DNA of 64,000 nucleotides from Sialis fuliginosa. Lineage: Eukaryota; Arthropoda; Insecta; Megaloptera; Sialidae. Positions 36,737 through 47,862 of the stretch are shown here, piece after piece; positions within the stretch are counted from its first letter, which is position 1; each line of letters opens with the position of its first letter. The stretch spans positions 19,901,638-19,965,637 of the forward strand of contig OY540815.1 in the NCBI GenBank assembly GCA_961205875.1, in the 5' to 3' direction. Below the pieces are notes generated by a model, which searched no databases, had not been told where the DNA came from, and was given only the letters and a program-made list of their open reading frames with translations. A program made the position numbers and the translations under genes.

Positions 36737-37666
36737 ATGACAGACTTAAATATTGTAAAAGAACTTCAAAATCAACAAATACATTCAAACTATCAAAAAA
36801 CATTTTTAAGAGGTAAAATTAATTATCAAAATCGATTGAGTATTGTACAGTTTTTACATACTAAGGAAATAGAAAAAATAAATGATGCTTGGCAAGAAAA
36901 ATTACAAGAAGTAGAAGAAACACTAAAAACTAAAAGTTCCGAGTATATCTCTGTAGAAAACAGTAACCGAAATTTAGAAGATACTGTCTTAAAACTACAG
37001 AATGAGCTATCCAAGATAAAGAATTGGAAAATTGAGTATGAAAATCAACAGATTGTATTGGAAACGCAAAGTATCAAGTATGAATATGATTTAATATCTA
37101 AAAATAATAAACTTAAAAAATGTGCAGATTTATTTAAAACTTTACAAAATGAAATAAAATCTGTTAATGAGCAAAATAATGAATTAGCAGAAAAATATTC
37201 AAATTTGGAAGAATTGTTAAGTACTTATCAAGATAACAATGTTAAATTATCAACAAAATGTCGAAGCCTTGAATTAAAGTTACAAATAAAAGACAAAGAA
37301 GTGAATAATTTAAAAAATATATTACAAAAAGAAATTGCTGAAAAATGTAAAATTTTAAAATATATTAATTTGGAAAATATACATGAAAATATTGACGTTA
37401 ATAATAAATATCATTTATTTAATGAAATATCAACAAATTCTTTTACTTCGGTCAATAGCTTAAACAATATTAATAAAAATAATGGAGACGAAAAAAATAT
37501 ATTTATCACAGAAAGCAATACGTTTCACAGTGAAATGAAAGATATTCAAAAAGGATTAAAACTAAATCGAAAATCTAATATAAAATGCATCTTAAAACCA
37601 GTAATTAAAAACATGGCAATAAATATTGATACATCAATTCAAGTGATTAAGAATAGTAGAAAATGA
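36737..37666 (+). CDS. Intronless coiled-coil protein, function unknown
   Basis: A single uninterrupted frame of 309 residues, by far the longest in the window. Start ATG at 36,737 is preceded by an in-frame TAA 12 bp upstream; stop TGA is at 37,664-37,666. Residues about 45-215 are rich in Lys, Glu, Asn, Gln and Leu in heptad spacing (for example INDAWQEKLQEVEETLK and LKLQIKDKEVNNLKNILQK), a clear long coiled coil. The remainder is Asn/Ser-rich and then basic (KLNRKSNIKCILKPVIKN), ending NSRK. No signal peptide, membrane segment or catalytic motif seen. Such proteins are often centrosomal, cytoskeletal or cilium/sperm-related, but nothing here proves it. No introns and flanking poly(A) signal: either a genuine small intronless gene or a retrocopy that stayed open. 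It runs tail-to-tail with the GPCR gene. Confidence 0.85.
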   Translation: MTDLNIVKELQNQQIHSNYQKTFLRGKINYQNRLSIVQFLHTKEIEKINDAWQEKLQEVEETLKTKSSEYISVENSNRNLEDTVLKLQNELSKIKNWKIEYENQQIVLETQSIKYEYDLISKNNKLKKCADLFKTLQNEIKSVNEQNNELAEKYSNLEELLSTYQDNNVKLSTKCRSLELKLQIKDKEVNNLKNILQKEIAEKCKILKYINLENIHENIDVNNKYHLFNEISTNSFTSVNSLNNINKNNGDEKNIFITESNTFHSEMKDIQKGLKLNRKSNIKCILKPVIKNMAINIDTSIQVIKNSRK

Positions 37667-37702
37667 AATGTATATTTATTATGTAATTATGTAAAGCATT
37701 TT

Positions 37703-37708
37703 AATAAA
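37703..37708 (+). terminator. Polyadenylation signal of coiled-coil gene
   Basis: Canonical AATAAA, 37 bp after the TGA stop. It is close enough to serve the coiled-coil gene and implies a very short 3' UTR. Confidence 0.7.
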
Positions 37709-39603
37709 AATTATAAAATCCCATAAATATATGGCGGTCTCTAATGCCAAAACGTTGAACTATATTTAATTACACTTCCTGAGTGACGCCATCTATAGAG
37801 ATTAATTTAAAAAAATCAAAATAATATGGTTCATATCTTTACTAAAAAATCATGAAGGTATTTAGTTCTGCATTCTGATGCCAGACTACGCCACATGAAA
37901 ATATTTTCAGTTCATTTGATACTCATTTTTAAAACTTTTCGAAGAATGCGTTTCTAGAATTCACTATTTGCATCCTATTTTATCATTTGCAGAAATATAC
38001 AGTCGGTATTACGTTACTTATTTTGGTTAATAGATGGCGCTGTTGGTTTAAATATAATTTGTAATTTAAGGATGAATAGAATCTACAGCAGTGGTCCTCA
38101 ACTTTTCTAGAGTTGAGAAACATTTTTAGTTATTAAAAAAATCAATAACGTTTAGAAATTGCTACAATCTTAACAGTTATATAAAAGATTTATTCGAGAG
38201 TGGGGAAAATTTTGTACCTTAAGACATATTTTTTTGGTTGGTGAAAAACTCAAATTTCAATTTAACTATGATATGTAAATTCAACTAATCCTTTTTTCCG
38301 TGATACTAGAAAACACAAACTTTATATAAAAGAACCTACATAATTGTTTATGTATGAGAAAACAGATGGCTCCAAATTTTAATATACTTTCTACTAGTTG
38401 ACCCGGCAAACGTTGTTCTGTCCAAAAATAATTAAAAAATCAGACTATAAATACTAAATACACATTTTCGTAAATATCTCAACTCAAGCGCCACCTACAT
38501 ATGGTGTGAATATGGCTTCGATACGTCCAGTGTTTTAGAATAGGTAGATGCAGCGAGTGCTAATAATTTTCTTCATTTATACAATTATATACATATTACA
38601 GTTTTTTAGATTTTTGACACTATTACTTTCGAAGATATGGGCAGAGGATACAATTTTTCTTCTTCGATTTTTAGGAAACGAAGGTTTTAATAAATAAAGA
38701 AAATTTTATTTTTATAATTCAGGTCTATTAAATTTATTGGTCTTACATTTACAATTAAGATGCCAAATCTCACAAAAAGACAGACAAAGACAGATATAGT
38801 GTTGATTCCATGATTGTTCCTTTGGTTTGGGGCTCTTAAAACAGCTAGTGAAAACACGAAAACAAATTCAAGGTAATAAATATTACTGAGTTTTTCTATA
38901 TAATAAGCAGTTAGTTAGAACAAAAAAGAAAACATTATTTTTCGAATAAAAACAAAAAATAATTATATTGTTAGTATAAAAAATTCTACTGTTATTTTCA
39001 TATTGAAACATCGTATTGAATTAATTTAAAATTCTTTTAAGAATTCTCGATGATAATTTCGTTGTCTCAATTTCATTTTTTAGAAAAGGTATAATTTGTT
39101 AAAAAATACTACACCTTTGTTAAATCAAAGAATAAAAATATAACTATATTACATTTCTTTAAAAAAAAAATAGTTCAATAAAATACGGAAAGTTGTTTTT
39201 TTCCTGAGAGAACTAACTTTTAATAATAATTGTGACAAGTTCAAACAGTTCCTAAAGAAACGATAACATTTTTCAGTTTATACTGGCAGTAAAGGTTTTA
39301 ATAATGATATCATTAAGATATATTTATTTGACATATCTATAGAAAAGAATATCTTGGTATCATTATGAAAATCTTTGCTGTCAGAGATGATATTTCGTAC
39401 GTCTTTTTCTGAGAAATATGATAAAAGTTTTTTGAGCAGTGTAAATATGTAACCAAATTGAAATTTTGTGCTTACATTCATATTTAAAGCTCATTGATGA
39501 AGTTCCTTTGATATTTTGAAATCTATAGCTCTTTTACTGAATTGCCAGCTGTTATTTTTATAATTGAATAAGTATGATGGACCTCTTTTAATATTATTTA
39601 AGT
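37709..39603. other. Intergenic; repeat family H copy inside
   Basis: 38,095-38,125 (cagtggtcctcaacttttct) is a hAT-like end. 38,392-38,560 is listed separately. 39,278-39,481 has a 67-codon minus frame without support. Otherwise AT-rich. Confidence 0.4.
38392..38560 (+). repeat. Dispersed repeat family H, copy 1
   Basis: Contains 'ctagttgacccggcaaacgt' then tgttctgtcc, 'aaaaatcagactataaatac', 'ttttcgtaaatatctc', 'gaatatggcttcgatacgtc' and cagtg. The same order occurs at 60,347-60,665. The 'cccggcaaacgttgttctg' start is common in arthropod repeats. Non-coding. Confidence 0.7.
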
Positions 39604-39855
39604 CAGTGGCGTAGATAGGGGGGGGGGATTAAGATGATCAATCACCCCCCCCCCCATGAGTTAATTTTATGAGAAAATTTAAAGACATTTTTTAAATTTT
39701 GTATTCATGACCTTTTTTTTTTAGTAATAAGAAGTAGACTAAATACAGTTTTGATCAAAAAAAAAAATCAATTCAAAATTACATTAATAATTTTTTTAAT
39801 TTCGCATATTTTAGAGGCCCCTCAGCCACCACTCATACCCCCCCCCCCCATCACA
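39604..39855 (+). mobile_element. CAGTGGCG-ended element with G/C homopolymers
   Basis: Starts CAGTGGCGTAGATA followed by a run of 10 G; a run of 12 C appears 22 bp later. 'tcagccaccactcatacc' followed by a C-run is near 39,822-39,852. Ends of the type CAGTGGCG mark several insect DNA transposons. The right boundary is a guess, and homopolymers are prone to assembly error. Confidence 0.4.
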
Positions 39856-40126
39856 AAATTTTATTTCAGCAATTTGTAATTGCAGATGAAATGTTAAAAT
39901 TGTAATATAAATCTTATAGCATATATGTATACTATATAGATATATTATTTTGTATATTTTTTGTACTGATATTACAGTATAAAAATAGGAAATTAAATAA
40001 TATTATACAAGTATGTGGATAAACAATGATTAAGAAATAAAAAAGTTGAAATCAGACTTATTCTCTGTACACCTATAAAACAATTGAAATAATTCAAAAA
40101 ACAATTTTCATTTTATAATGAATATT

Positions 40127-40132
40127 TTTATT
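40127..40132 (-). terminator. Polyadenylation signal of GPCR gene
   Basis: AATAAA in minus sense, about 150 bp beyond the GPCR stop codon at 40,286-40,284; a plausible 3' end for the receptor transcript. Confidence 0.5.
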
Positions 40133-40283
40133 GTATTCCGTTTTTTTACATTAAATAATAAATATATTTTTAACATTTATGTACGAACATTCATGTTTAA
40201 ATTGGCTGCGCATCTCGAGTTCGTCCCTGTCCAAAATACTTAATTAATCTACCATCTGTATACACACACTTCACCACATTCCA

Positions 40284-40508
40284 TTACAATATAGTATTCA
40301 AGTGTCCGTTGTTGTTCCGCGTGCTCGCGCGATGTCCGTGCAGAGTACACTGGACTCCGCGTCGACTGCTGTACAAAGACAGACGACCAATGTTCGTTTC
40401 ACTGTTGCACGTGCCGCCCAGTGAGGGCCCGCCGCCCTCGTCACCGTTGTCGTTGTCACTGCAGCAGCATCGGCGTCTCAACGCCATGTTCATGCGTCTG
40501 GTAGCGGT
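40284..40508 (-). CDS. Class A GPCR, last exon: helix 8 and cytoplasmic tail
   Basis: Acceptor atattttcag ends at 40,509; the exon continues in phase 0 from the TM7 exon and runs 74 residues to TAA at 40,286-40,284. It opens TATRRMNMALRRRCCCSD: a basic amphipathic helix 8 followed by three consecutive cysteines, typical palmitoylation sites in receptor tails. The rest is Asp/Gly/Ser-rich, then Arg/Ser-rich (RLSLYSSRR), with possible kinase and arrestin sites, ending NTIL. The last four residues do not match a class I PDZ ligand (S/T-x-phi). The CG-rich plus-strand frame across this exon is only its shadow. Confidence 0.88.
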   Translation of the reverse strand, partial: TATRRMNMALRRRCCCSDNDNGDEGGGPSLGGTCNSETNIGRLSLYSSRRGVQCTLHGHRASTRNNNGHLNTIL

Positions 40509-41431
40509 CTGAAAATATGAGATATTATCATAAAAAAATAATTATGCAGAAAAAAGTTCGAAAAAAAATATTTTTTTGAAAATTGATATTTTATTCATGT
40601 AGATAAAATCTTTTGCCATTCTAAATCCTTTTTTGCTCTAAAATTTGAGCTTTGGTGTTTGTTAGACGTTATTGAATTCTCGCCAACACCGTAGTTGTAA
40701 TTATTGCTAGTATTTTTGTCTCGTGAAATGTCGTGGACTCGCCCTATTAGAGCAATCAGATTTTTTTTACAAGAGAATTATAATATTTTCCACGTCTATT
40801 TACTCAATTTTCGAGCATCATGGCATCTCTGGCAAGTGCCCAGCTTAGGAAAAAATTAAAAAAGAAAAAAATACTAGATATGGGCCCACTGGCTCCATAC
40901 AGCTCTGGTCTAAATTATAATTGGTTAATACTGGACATCGATAACACATTAAAATTAAACTGGTTATTAACTTTCACAATGGGTTCTCATGATATTAAAT
41001 AAAAATTAATTTGGGGCTAAATTCAAGTTTAGTACGACAGTGATGAATTGCAATGTACCTATACCAGGTGAGTTTTTTATCTTGAGACTTTATTAAAATA
41101 AAAATAAAAAATTTTATGTAAAAAAAGAAAAATCAATTTAAAATATAAGTTTTTTTAAAAACTTTTCACTAAAAAGTTGTTTGTTTTTTTCTGCACAGAA
41201 ATAAATTGATTTCTATTTGAAAAAAAATGTTTGACCCAAAAATGACCTCAAAACCTCCACTCAACCATTGTTTTTTTCCCTTCAAACTCTGAAACTTTTG
41301 CATCAAACATTTTCTATGAAAATCCTTATTTTTCCAGTCTAAAAAAAAAAAAATATCCTGCTTTACCATGTGATCACATAGCCCATGGCCACTTGACTGT
41401 TAATAATTGTATACAGAATGTTTTTCAATAC
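40509..41431 (-). other. GPCR intron (TM7 exon to tail exon), 923 bp
   Basis: Donor GTATTG after codon AAG (41,431-41,430), acceptor TTTTCAG at 40,509. Phase 0. Low-complexity A/T-rich; small open frames inside (for example 60 codons at 40,820, plus) have no support. Confidence 0.8.
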
Positions 41432-41657
41432 CTTGATCTCTTGCATGCGCGATGCGTATATAATAGGGTTGGCCAATGTCTTCAGTATAGTAAGAGTGTT
41501 GTAGGTGACAGCGCCGAAAAAGAATAGCGTAATGTTGATGTCTTTGTTAGTGTATAGACAGTCTTCACACTTCAGAAGGAACACTACAACAGCTGGTATC
41601 CATCCCACCACGAACGAGCCCAAGATGAACAACGTGGTTTGGACGGCCTTTACGTTC
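41432..41657 (-). CDS. Class A GPCR, exon with TM6 and TM7
   Basis: Acceptor ctgtttacag precedes 41,657; the first base completes an Arg codon split with the previous exon, then NVKAVQTTLFILG begins TM6. Landmarks: F6.44, W6.48 and P6.50 in FVVGWIPA (Gly where most class A receptors have Cys 6.47). A Cys-containing third extracellular loop follows (KCEDC). TM7 ends LKTLANPIIYASRM, with the NPxxY motif intact as N-P-I-I-Y. The exon ends EIK, then donor GTATTG. The frame would read on 23 codons to a stop if unspliced, giving a tail lacking the cysteines. Confidence 0.93.
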
Positions 41658-41934
41658 CTGTAAACAGAACATTTCTGATTTAACGAACAGATAAAAATTA
41701 ATCTTCTCTTTATTATAAAGAAAGAAGTCCTGACATAGAAACGTGAAAAAATATGTATATACAAAGCTAGTTTATTATAAGAAACAGAAAAACATAAATG
41801 ATCAGTATTTTCTCCAATAAATATATATTATTTCGTTTGTAAGTCATTGGATCCATCAGATATTTTGTAGTCCAATAATATTTTATTCAAAAGTATTTAT
41901 TTAATATTAAATTCTAGTAGGATTCGTTATTTAA

Positions 41935-42455
41935 GATTAATTTTTATCTGGGAAGAAAACCTCCTATTTTTGAAAACGATCTTTCAACCAGATACGGATG
42001 TTTACTGGATTTTAAATTTTTCTAATTATTTTTAAAACAGTGCGAATTAGATAAAAATGTCTAAGTTATAAATTATAGGTTATATTATTATTTATAATTT
42101 ATGTTCTATTAATAAAATTAAAAAAAAATTAATTACATTTTAAATGGTTCATAGCAGGGAAAAAATATCTGCCATGAGTGTTATGGGACTTTCTTATACG
42201 TATTACAGATATTGAACAGTGCCATAGGTACCATGGGAATGCTCATCGTTAACATTGTGGGTGATTCTAATTAATTATGTAAAAAAATTCTTTTTGGCTA
42301 AATCATTTTAAAACATAGGTGGTTGTCTTCCCAGATGAAAATTAATTTATTTCCCATTAATTTTTATTCTATATTCTTTCATTCTATCTTTTATTAATTT
42401 GTCAGTATTACGTATGTATAAGAAAATTCCGTGGCTCCCATGGCAGATTTTTTTC
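41935..42455. repeat. Two interleaved inverted repeats in a GPCR intron
   Basis: Pair 1: 'tctgggaagaaaacctccta' (near 41,947) mirrors 'cataggtggttgtcttccca' (near 42,315), also related to family F at 23,330. Pair 2: 'aaaaaatatctgccatgagt' (42,160) mirrors 'gctcccatggcagatttttt' (42,435), with 'ttcttatacgtattaca' also mirrored. The pairs cross rather than nest, implying one element inserted in or near another. They lie in the 845-bp intron between TM5 and TM6 exons. Confidence 0.6.
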
Positions 42456-42502
42456 AATATTAATGAAATATGAAAAATAGTATGATACTAATAAAATCCT
42501 AC

Positions 42503-42724
42503 CTGTGCATCTGTTGTTCGTTGTCCCTTCGTAATGCCGCCGCGGAACCGGCATTGTTGTTACCCCCCGTGACCCGCCTACTTCCGGCGCGCGAGTACTG
42601 CAATCTGCTCTCCTGATGACGCTTCACTATTACGAATATGTGTCCGTAGATCACGACCATCAAAAGTAGTGGGATCAAGAACACGAATGAAAATACCAGA
42701 CGGAATTTGAAATACGCCAGAAAC
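42503..42724 (-). CDS. Class A GPCR, exon with TM5 and third intracellular loop
   Basis: Acceptor tttgtgatcag precedes 42,724. The first base joins AA of the upstream exon to make Lys, giving H-K-F-L-A-Y-F. TM5 spans about residues 8-33 of the exon and holds P5.50 and Y5.58 (LIPLLLMVVIYGHIF). The third loop is Arg, Asn, Gly and Ala-rich (SRAGSRRVTGGNNNAGSAAA), moderately long and basic, the usual G-protein coupling region. The donor at 42,502 is CACAG|GTAGGA; the exon ends with two bases of an Arg codon. The joined frame reads QQMHRNVKAV across the intron. Confidence 0.93.
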
Positions 42725-42756
42725 CTGATCACAAAATGTTTATACATTTATTTATT

Positions 42757-43145
42757 ATACCGGATGATTTTTTATAGTTTCCAGCAAATTATTTCCAAAA
42801 TAATGAATTTTCATAAAAAATGTTTCGGACAAAAATGGTTTCGAAGGAGATTTTTTAATTCAAATTTGTTATTAACTTTTTTATAGACTAAATTTGAAAT
42901 TTTGAAATAGGATCATTGTCTTTTTTCATTCTGTGGTTTTTCTTAAAAATTTATTAGTTTTCGAGTAAGAACTATTGAATATCCAAAAGTTTATTTTTTT
43001 TTTCTCCATATGATAAAAAAAATAATAGTTGGATCTGAAAACCCACCAATATTTAGCCACCTCGAAACCATGAAAAATTTTTTGTGAAAATTCGTTATTT
43101 TGGAAATAACCCGCTGGAAAGTAATTAAAAAAACACCAGATATAT
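42757..43145. mobile_element. Foldback MITE in GPCR intron, arms about 85 bp
   Basis: Left arm: ccggatgattttttatag, tttccagcaaattatttcca, aaataatgaattttcata. The right arm mirrors it: ttttgtgaaaattcgttatt, 'ttggaaataacccgctggaa', aaaaacaccagata. Interior 'tttcgaagg...' and 'ccacctcgaaaccatg' continue the match weakly. It lies just upstream (gene sense) of the TM5 exon acceptor, only about 33 bp away. Non-coding. Confidence 0.75.
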
Positions 43146-45724
43146 AATACGTTTCAGACATGCTGTAGATGTTCTAATTTGAAAACTCATTTTAACTTTA
43201 TATTGGATCGATTTGTAATGATTTATGTGCGAAACAGAAAATAAATCAGTTTACTAATTAATTACTTAACTCTGCAATGTAAATTAGTAAATCAACGAAA
43301 ACTTCCTTAACCCTGTATTAATTGCATTTGTTATGATCTACAATAACAATAACAATTTTTTAATAAATTGTTTTTGAGAATTTCCTTTAAATTTAAACGC
43401 CCCCCACTCCCTTCCCACAACCATCATGGTACCGTCCTTGATTCAACCCTAATTATGATCTCCCCCTACAAGTAAAACGAAAAGTCGGCATCTATGTCTG
43501 AACTATAAATAAAGTAATTAGTTTTGTACATCTGACCGCATATTCCTACATTAAATTATACTGAAGAGATATACACATTATTATATATGTACTTATGTAG
43601 TACTTAATATTTTACAAGAAGAAGAATATACCAACATTGCGAAAGTATTTTTAGGCGGAAGTAGTAGGTTAATAGTTTTAGCAATTATCTCTCTGTATAC
43701 AAATCCCTGTAAAGAGCGTCACTGGTAAGCCACCTCCCCCCTCCTAACTCCCTGAGGTTTTGTAGAAAGTAATTCGTTTCATAACCTAAACTTCAAGTAT
43801 ATCTATATGATTTATGTAATACATCTTTTATGCCTGTATTTATGCAGTAAAGTAAAATTTTGGTGTATAGAAAACGTTATTTTTAGTCGTATATAAAAAG
43901 TAGAGTAACGTAAAAAGTATACACACTGTGTATAAATCATCATTACTTAGGGGTGATTAGGGCTGTCGCGATATATTTGATATCACAAACTCCTTTCAAC
44001 TCTATTGAAAATTTTAATCTTTTTTTCATGTAAAACTGAATATACAGTGTATTCCATGATAGATGTAACAAGAGGTGTAATGAACAAAAAAAATCGATGT
44101 GGCTTACACCCAGAAGCCAATGTTAATAGGTTACAATAACGTTTTATTTATAGAACAATACCTTTATTTGCTTTTTAAATTCTAACAAGCAGATTCTAAT
44201 TAAAGGAAATTCGATTATTATCTGTTATTTTAAATTAGAACACAAGTACACTAATCAATTCATACATACATATGTATGGAATTATGTAACATAGACGGGC
44301 TCAGAGAAAAATAGCGAATCAAAATAACTTCGTATCTACGTTAATGACGTATTGTAATGAAAAACCTTTATTAGTAGATACGAGAAATATACAATACATG
44401 TTTTTAATTTATTACCAAAAAAGACGGATTAGTGCGAGTAGAACTTGCGCCCTGAGAGTTCCGTATTTATAAAACTTAATTATTTACAATTATAGTTACG
44501 TAGACAATGGATCCTATTTCCAGGACGTCTTTGTGTGTAGGCATTTTTACGTAAGAAATAAACCGCAAAATTATGTTTAACATGTTATAATTCCACATAG
44601 AATTAGAAATAAATGATTTTCGGATGTTTTCCTTTACTTCTGCTATGAGACATTCCTACGTACCAAATTTGAAGATTCTAGGTTAACGCAATAGGTTTTT
44701 ACGAGACAGTGCAACATAATTCATAATTATTAAATAGGAGCAGAAACAGGAAAAAAAGAGATAAAAATTAGCGACATACATAAATACAGATATATTGCTA
44801 TAAAACGTTCAGAATTATTATTTCTGTATTTTGTCAAGATAATGTTATTTTATTTGTAGGAGATGCAAAGATTCTTTATGAAGAACTAGCAGACCTGCCC
44901 GCGGCTTCACTCGCATTGTATATTTTTTTTATATTGATAGCACAAATAATATTATTTTAAGACAGGGAATGCAATATTAAATTATTCTTTTTTTTAATTC
45001 ATTAATACCTCCTTTTAACTTTGAAAAATCTTTTCTTAGTGGGTGCTTACGTCACAAAAGGAAGACAACCCGGTAATTTCACGGGATTTCAGCTGATATA
45101 AAAAAACTGGTGCAATTTGTATATACAGGTATAATATTTACTTAAATCACTTATTATATATTCGTATCGCCGAACCAAACATTTTATATAAAATAAAATA
45201 ACTTTAAGATTTTTTTCTTATTGTTAGCTGTTAAAGCAATACTTGATGCGAAAGACATAAAACATATTTATCTTACAGTAGCTTCATTTAAATGTACAGA
45301 ATGTATGAAAAAGACAATATTTTTAATATAATATAATATATATATGTACAACATATGTTTAAAATTTAACGAAGCAAAAAGCATATATATTTTTAGAAAT
45401 GTCGATTTAATTTTACAGAGAATTCTACCAACCTAGAGTAATTTTCGTATTTCGTTTTGATATAATTTTCTCTCAGATTGCGTTACAATAAAGGGTAAAT
45501 TTGAAAAGTGTCATATTGGAGTCGTAAATTACATTTTATATATCAAAGTATTGGTCTGCCCACGACAGTAAGGGAAGGTCATCATTTTGTGAATCGTACA
45601 TAGAAACAAAACATTACTAGAAGGAAAATAAAGGACTTAATTTTTTTATAAAAATATTATTAAATATAACAATTATTTAGACCATAGAAAAATATATAAA
45701 AATATAAATGACGTTAAATTGTAA
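43146..45724. other. Non-coding, within the large GPCR intron
   Basis: Part of the 5.1-kb intron between the TM4 and TM5 exons. Patches such as 'cccactcccttcccacaacc' (43,400) and 'gacctgcccgcggcttcact' (44,893) are arthropod repeat fragments; no coding signal. Confidence 0.5.
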
Positions 45725-45854
45725 TAATAAAATATCTTTATTGTCTAAACGACAAGTAATTCTTGAAGTAAAAATTTACAGTGAATCGAAAGCTTGCTCG
45801 TAATTTTTTTTTAAAATAAATTCTTGATGTTTAGACAATAAAGATATTTTATTA
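45725..45854. repeat. Small foldback element, perfect 26-bp arms
   Basis: taataaaatatctttattgt plus ctaaac (45,725-45,750) is exactly mirrored at 45,829-45,854, with 78 bp between that include 'gtgaatcgaaagcttgctcg'. It resembles a miniature inverted-repeat element; no clear target duplication. Confidence 0.75.
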
Positions 45855-47862
45855 AATATAACATACATTAATATATGGATGTTATCAGCATTTTGGGGAT
45901 CCTATGTACAGTGTTGATTTTTTCATTCTATGGGGGTTAAAAAACATTTTTTTTATATCTCATCATTTTTGTTTTTGGGTTATCAATCTACAGGTCTGTA
46001 TACCAAATTTCATCTTAATAGTTATGTATATAAAAGAGAGAAAGAAGGCTGTGACATACATACATCAATTTTAGATAAAAATAAAATTTAAATTTTGATA
46101 TTCTTACTACAGTAAATGATTGGTTTAAGACCCCTTTGAAGGTGAAGAAATCAGGAAATTGATATGTCTACCCATAGTGTAACGGATCACTGAATATGTA
46201 GTAAAACTACTAGTTTGAGATATTGACATGTTACAGTATATGAAAAATAAAATTATTGAATGTGATATAGATGCAATTTGATTGGTGCAATCTATCTGTC
46301 ATTCAATTTTAAATTTATATTTATTATGTGCACAGTTGTCAATTTATCATTTCATTTTATGTTTCACAAACATGTAAGGGAATATTAACGAAAATTTGTA
46401 CCATTGTACTTACATATGAAAAATTGAAGGGATTTTTTATGAAAAAAAAATTGATAGCTTGGAATTTTTTCTTGGACACTGTTATGCACTAACGTATCAA
46501 CCCATAAAAATATTATTTTTGAGTTATGAATGCAGTGTCGGATCATTTAAAATGCATTTTGAATGATCGTTCTGTGACTATATTTAATAAAGGTGATTTA
46601 AATTTAATCTTTTCTTTTTAATAAAAAAGTACTAAGCGAGAGTTTACAAAAAACGATTACATTTAAATGCATTTACTTCAAAATATAAATAATTATAACA
46701 CATAATTTTCCCATAAAACATGCAATCCAGAATCGTTATCTGATTATTACATGAAAGAGATGATTATATAGAAATGAATATAATATTTCTATAGAATTAC
46801 CTTTTTATCTTATAAATTGAATAAAAATCTTATTAAGCAGAAGATGAAATTATCTGACGTCATTTAAATTTAATATTTATTCTGAAGCTATGTTAATTAA
46901 AATTAAAGCATTGATGTAAGTGACATTTAAATTTTGTAATTAAAATTAACTTTTACATAATGATAATCTGAATTTTAAACATTCGTTAAGTGGTTAAAAT
47001 TGCAGCTAGTAAAATTAATATAATAAAATAACTCACAATCAGATGGTAGCTCTGTTAAGTTTTATTTTACATTACTCAAATTATAGTCAATTTTGAAAAT
47101 AACATAACATTTTAAATAAGACATTGGTTTTTACAAACTGTCTCAGTTTTGCGGTGATTTACGAAGAAATTCAAATTAATTTAATCTATTCGGAATTTGG
47201 ATTTGTTTACTGTTATGTAACTAATTGACTTTTGAGTTAAAGTTTGTGCTTTATAATTAAAGTTACACTGTCTTCACCTGCAGGTTTTAGAATCTAGTTT
47301 CATAGTTACAGAACCCTTTGCCTTTGATATTCGCAACTGCTCTACTAAATATTGTATCTCGAGATTTTAGATACATATCTTTACTATTAAAATGATAACT
47401 TTCATGGTTGCGTTAGAAAGTGAGATTTATTACAATTTATTTGCTAAAGAATTGGTTATATTGATTTCACAAAAAAATAAAAAAACATCTGCCAAGTGAA
47501 TGCAAAAAAAAATTTGTTTCATTTTTTAGTCAAGTTAGTAAAGTACGTGTTACAATCAAATACATTGTATGGTATAGACTAAGTGAGCCATAACACTTTA
47601 TGTAAGTCAACATCAATCATAAATAAAATAAGAAAGAAAATATTGAGTATCTACGTGACGTGGACTGTCGATTCTGGAAGTATCTTTAATCCACAATCTT
47701 CTTATTTCTACCGAGAGTTATCGTTTTCGGCTGGCTCACTGTCTCTATATCATACAATCTGTTTGGTTACAATAATTAAATTATCTTTAGGTCTATGAAG
47801 TCGCGTATTATTTATTGCTACAATAAATTAAGAAAGCCAACATGCATGAGCCTTATGCGTAC
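45855..47862. other. Non-coding, GPCR intron; family B fragment
   Basis: 45,940-46,080 contains the reverse complement of the family B block (ggtctgtataccaaatttca, tcttaatagttatgtata, agaaggctgtgacat). The remainder is AT-rich. The 71-codon plus frame at 47,583 has no support. Confidence 0.5.

Noticed and set aside
40309-40512. 67-codon plus frame over the GPCR tail exon
   Set aside because: Shadow of the GC-rich minus-strand exon, which joins in frame to TM7 and carries the helix 8 and Cys cluster.
40820-41002. 60-codon plus frame beginning MASLASAQLRKKLKKKK
   Set aside because: Lies within a GPCR intron on the opposite strand; Lys run from an A-rich tract and no other support.
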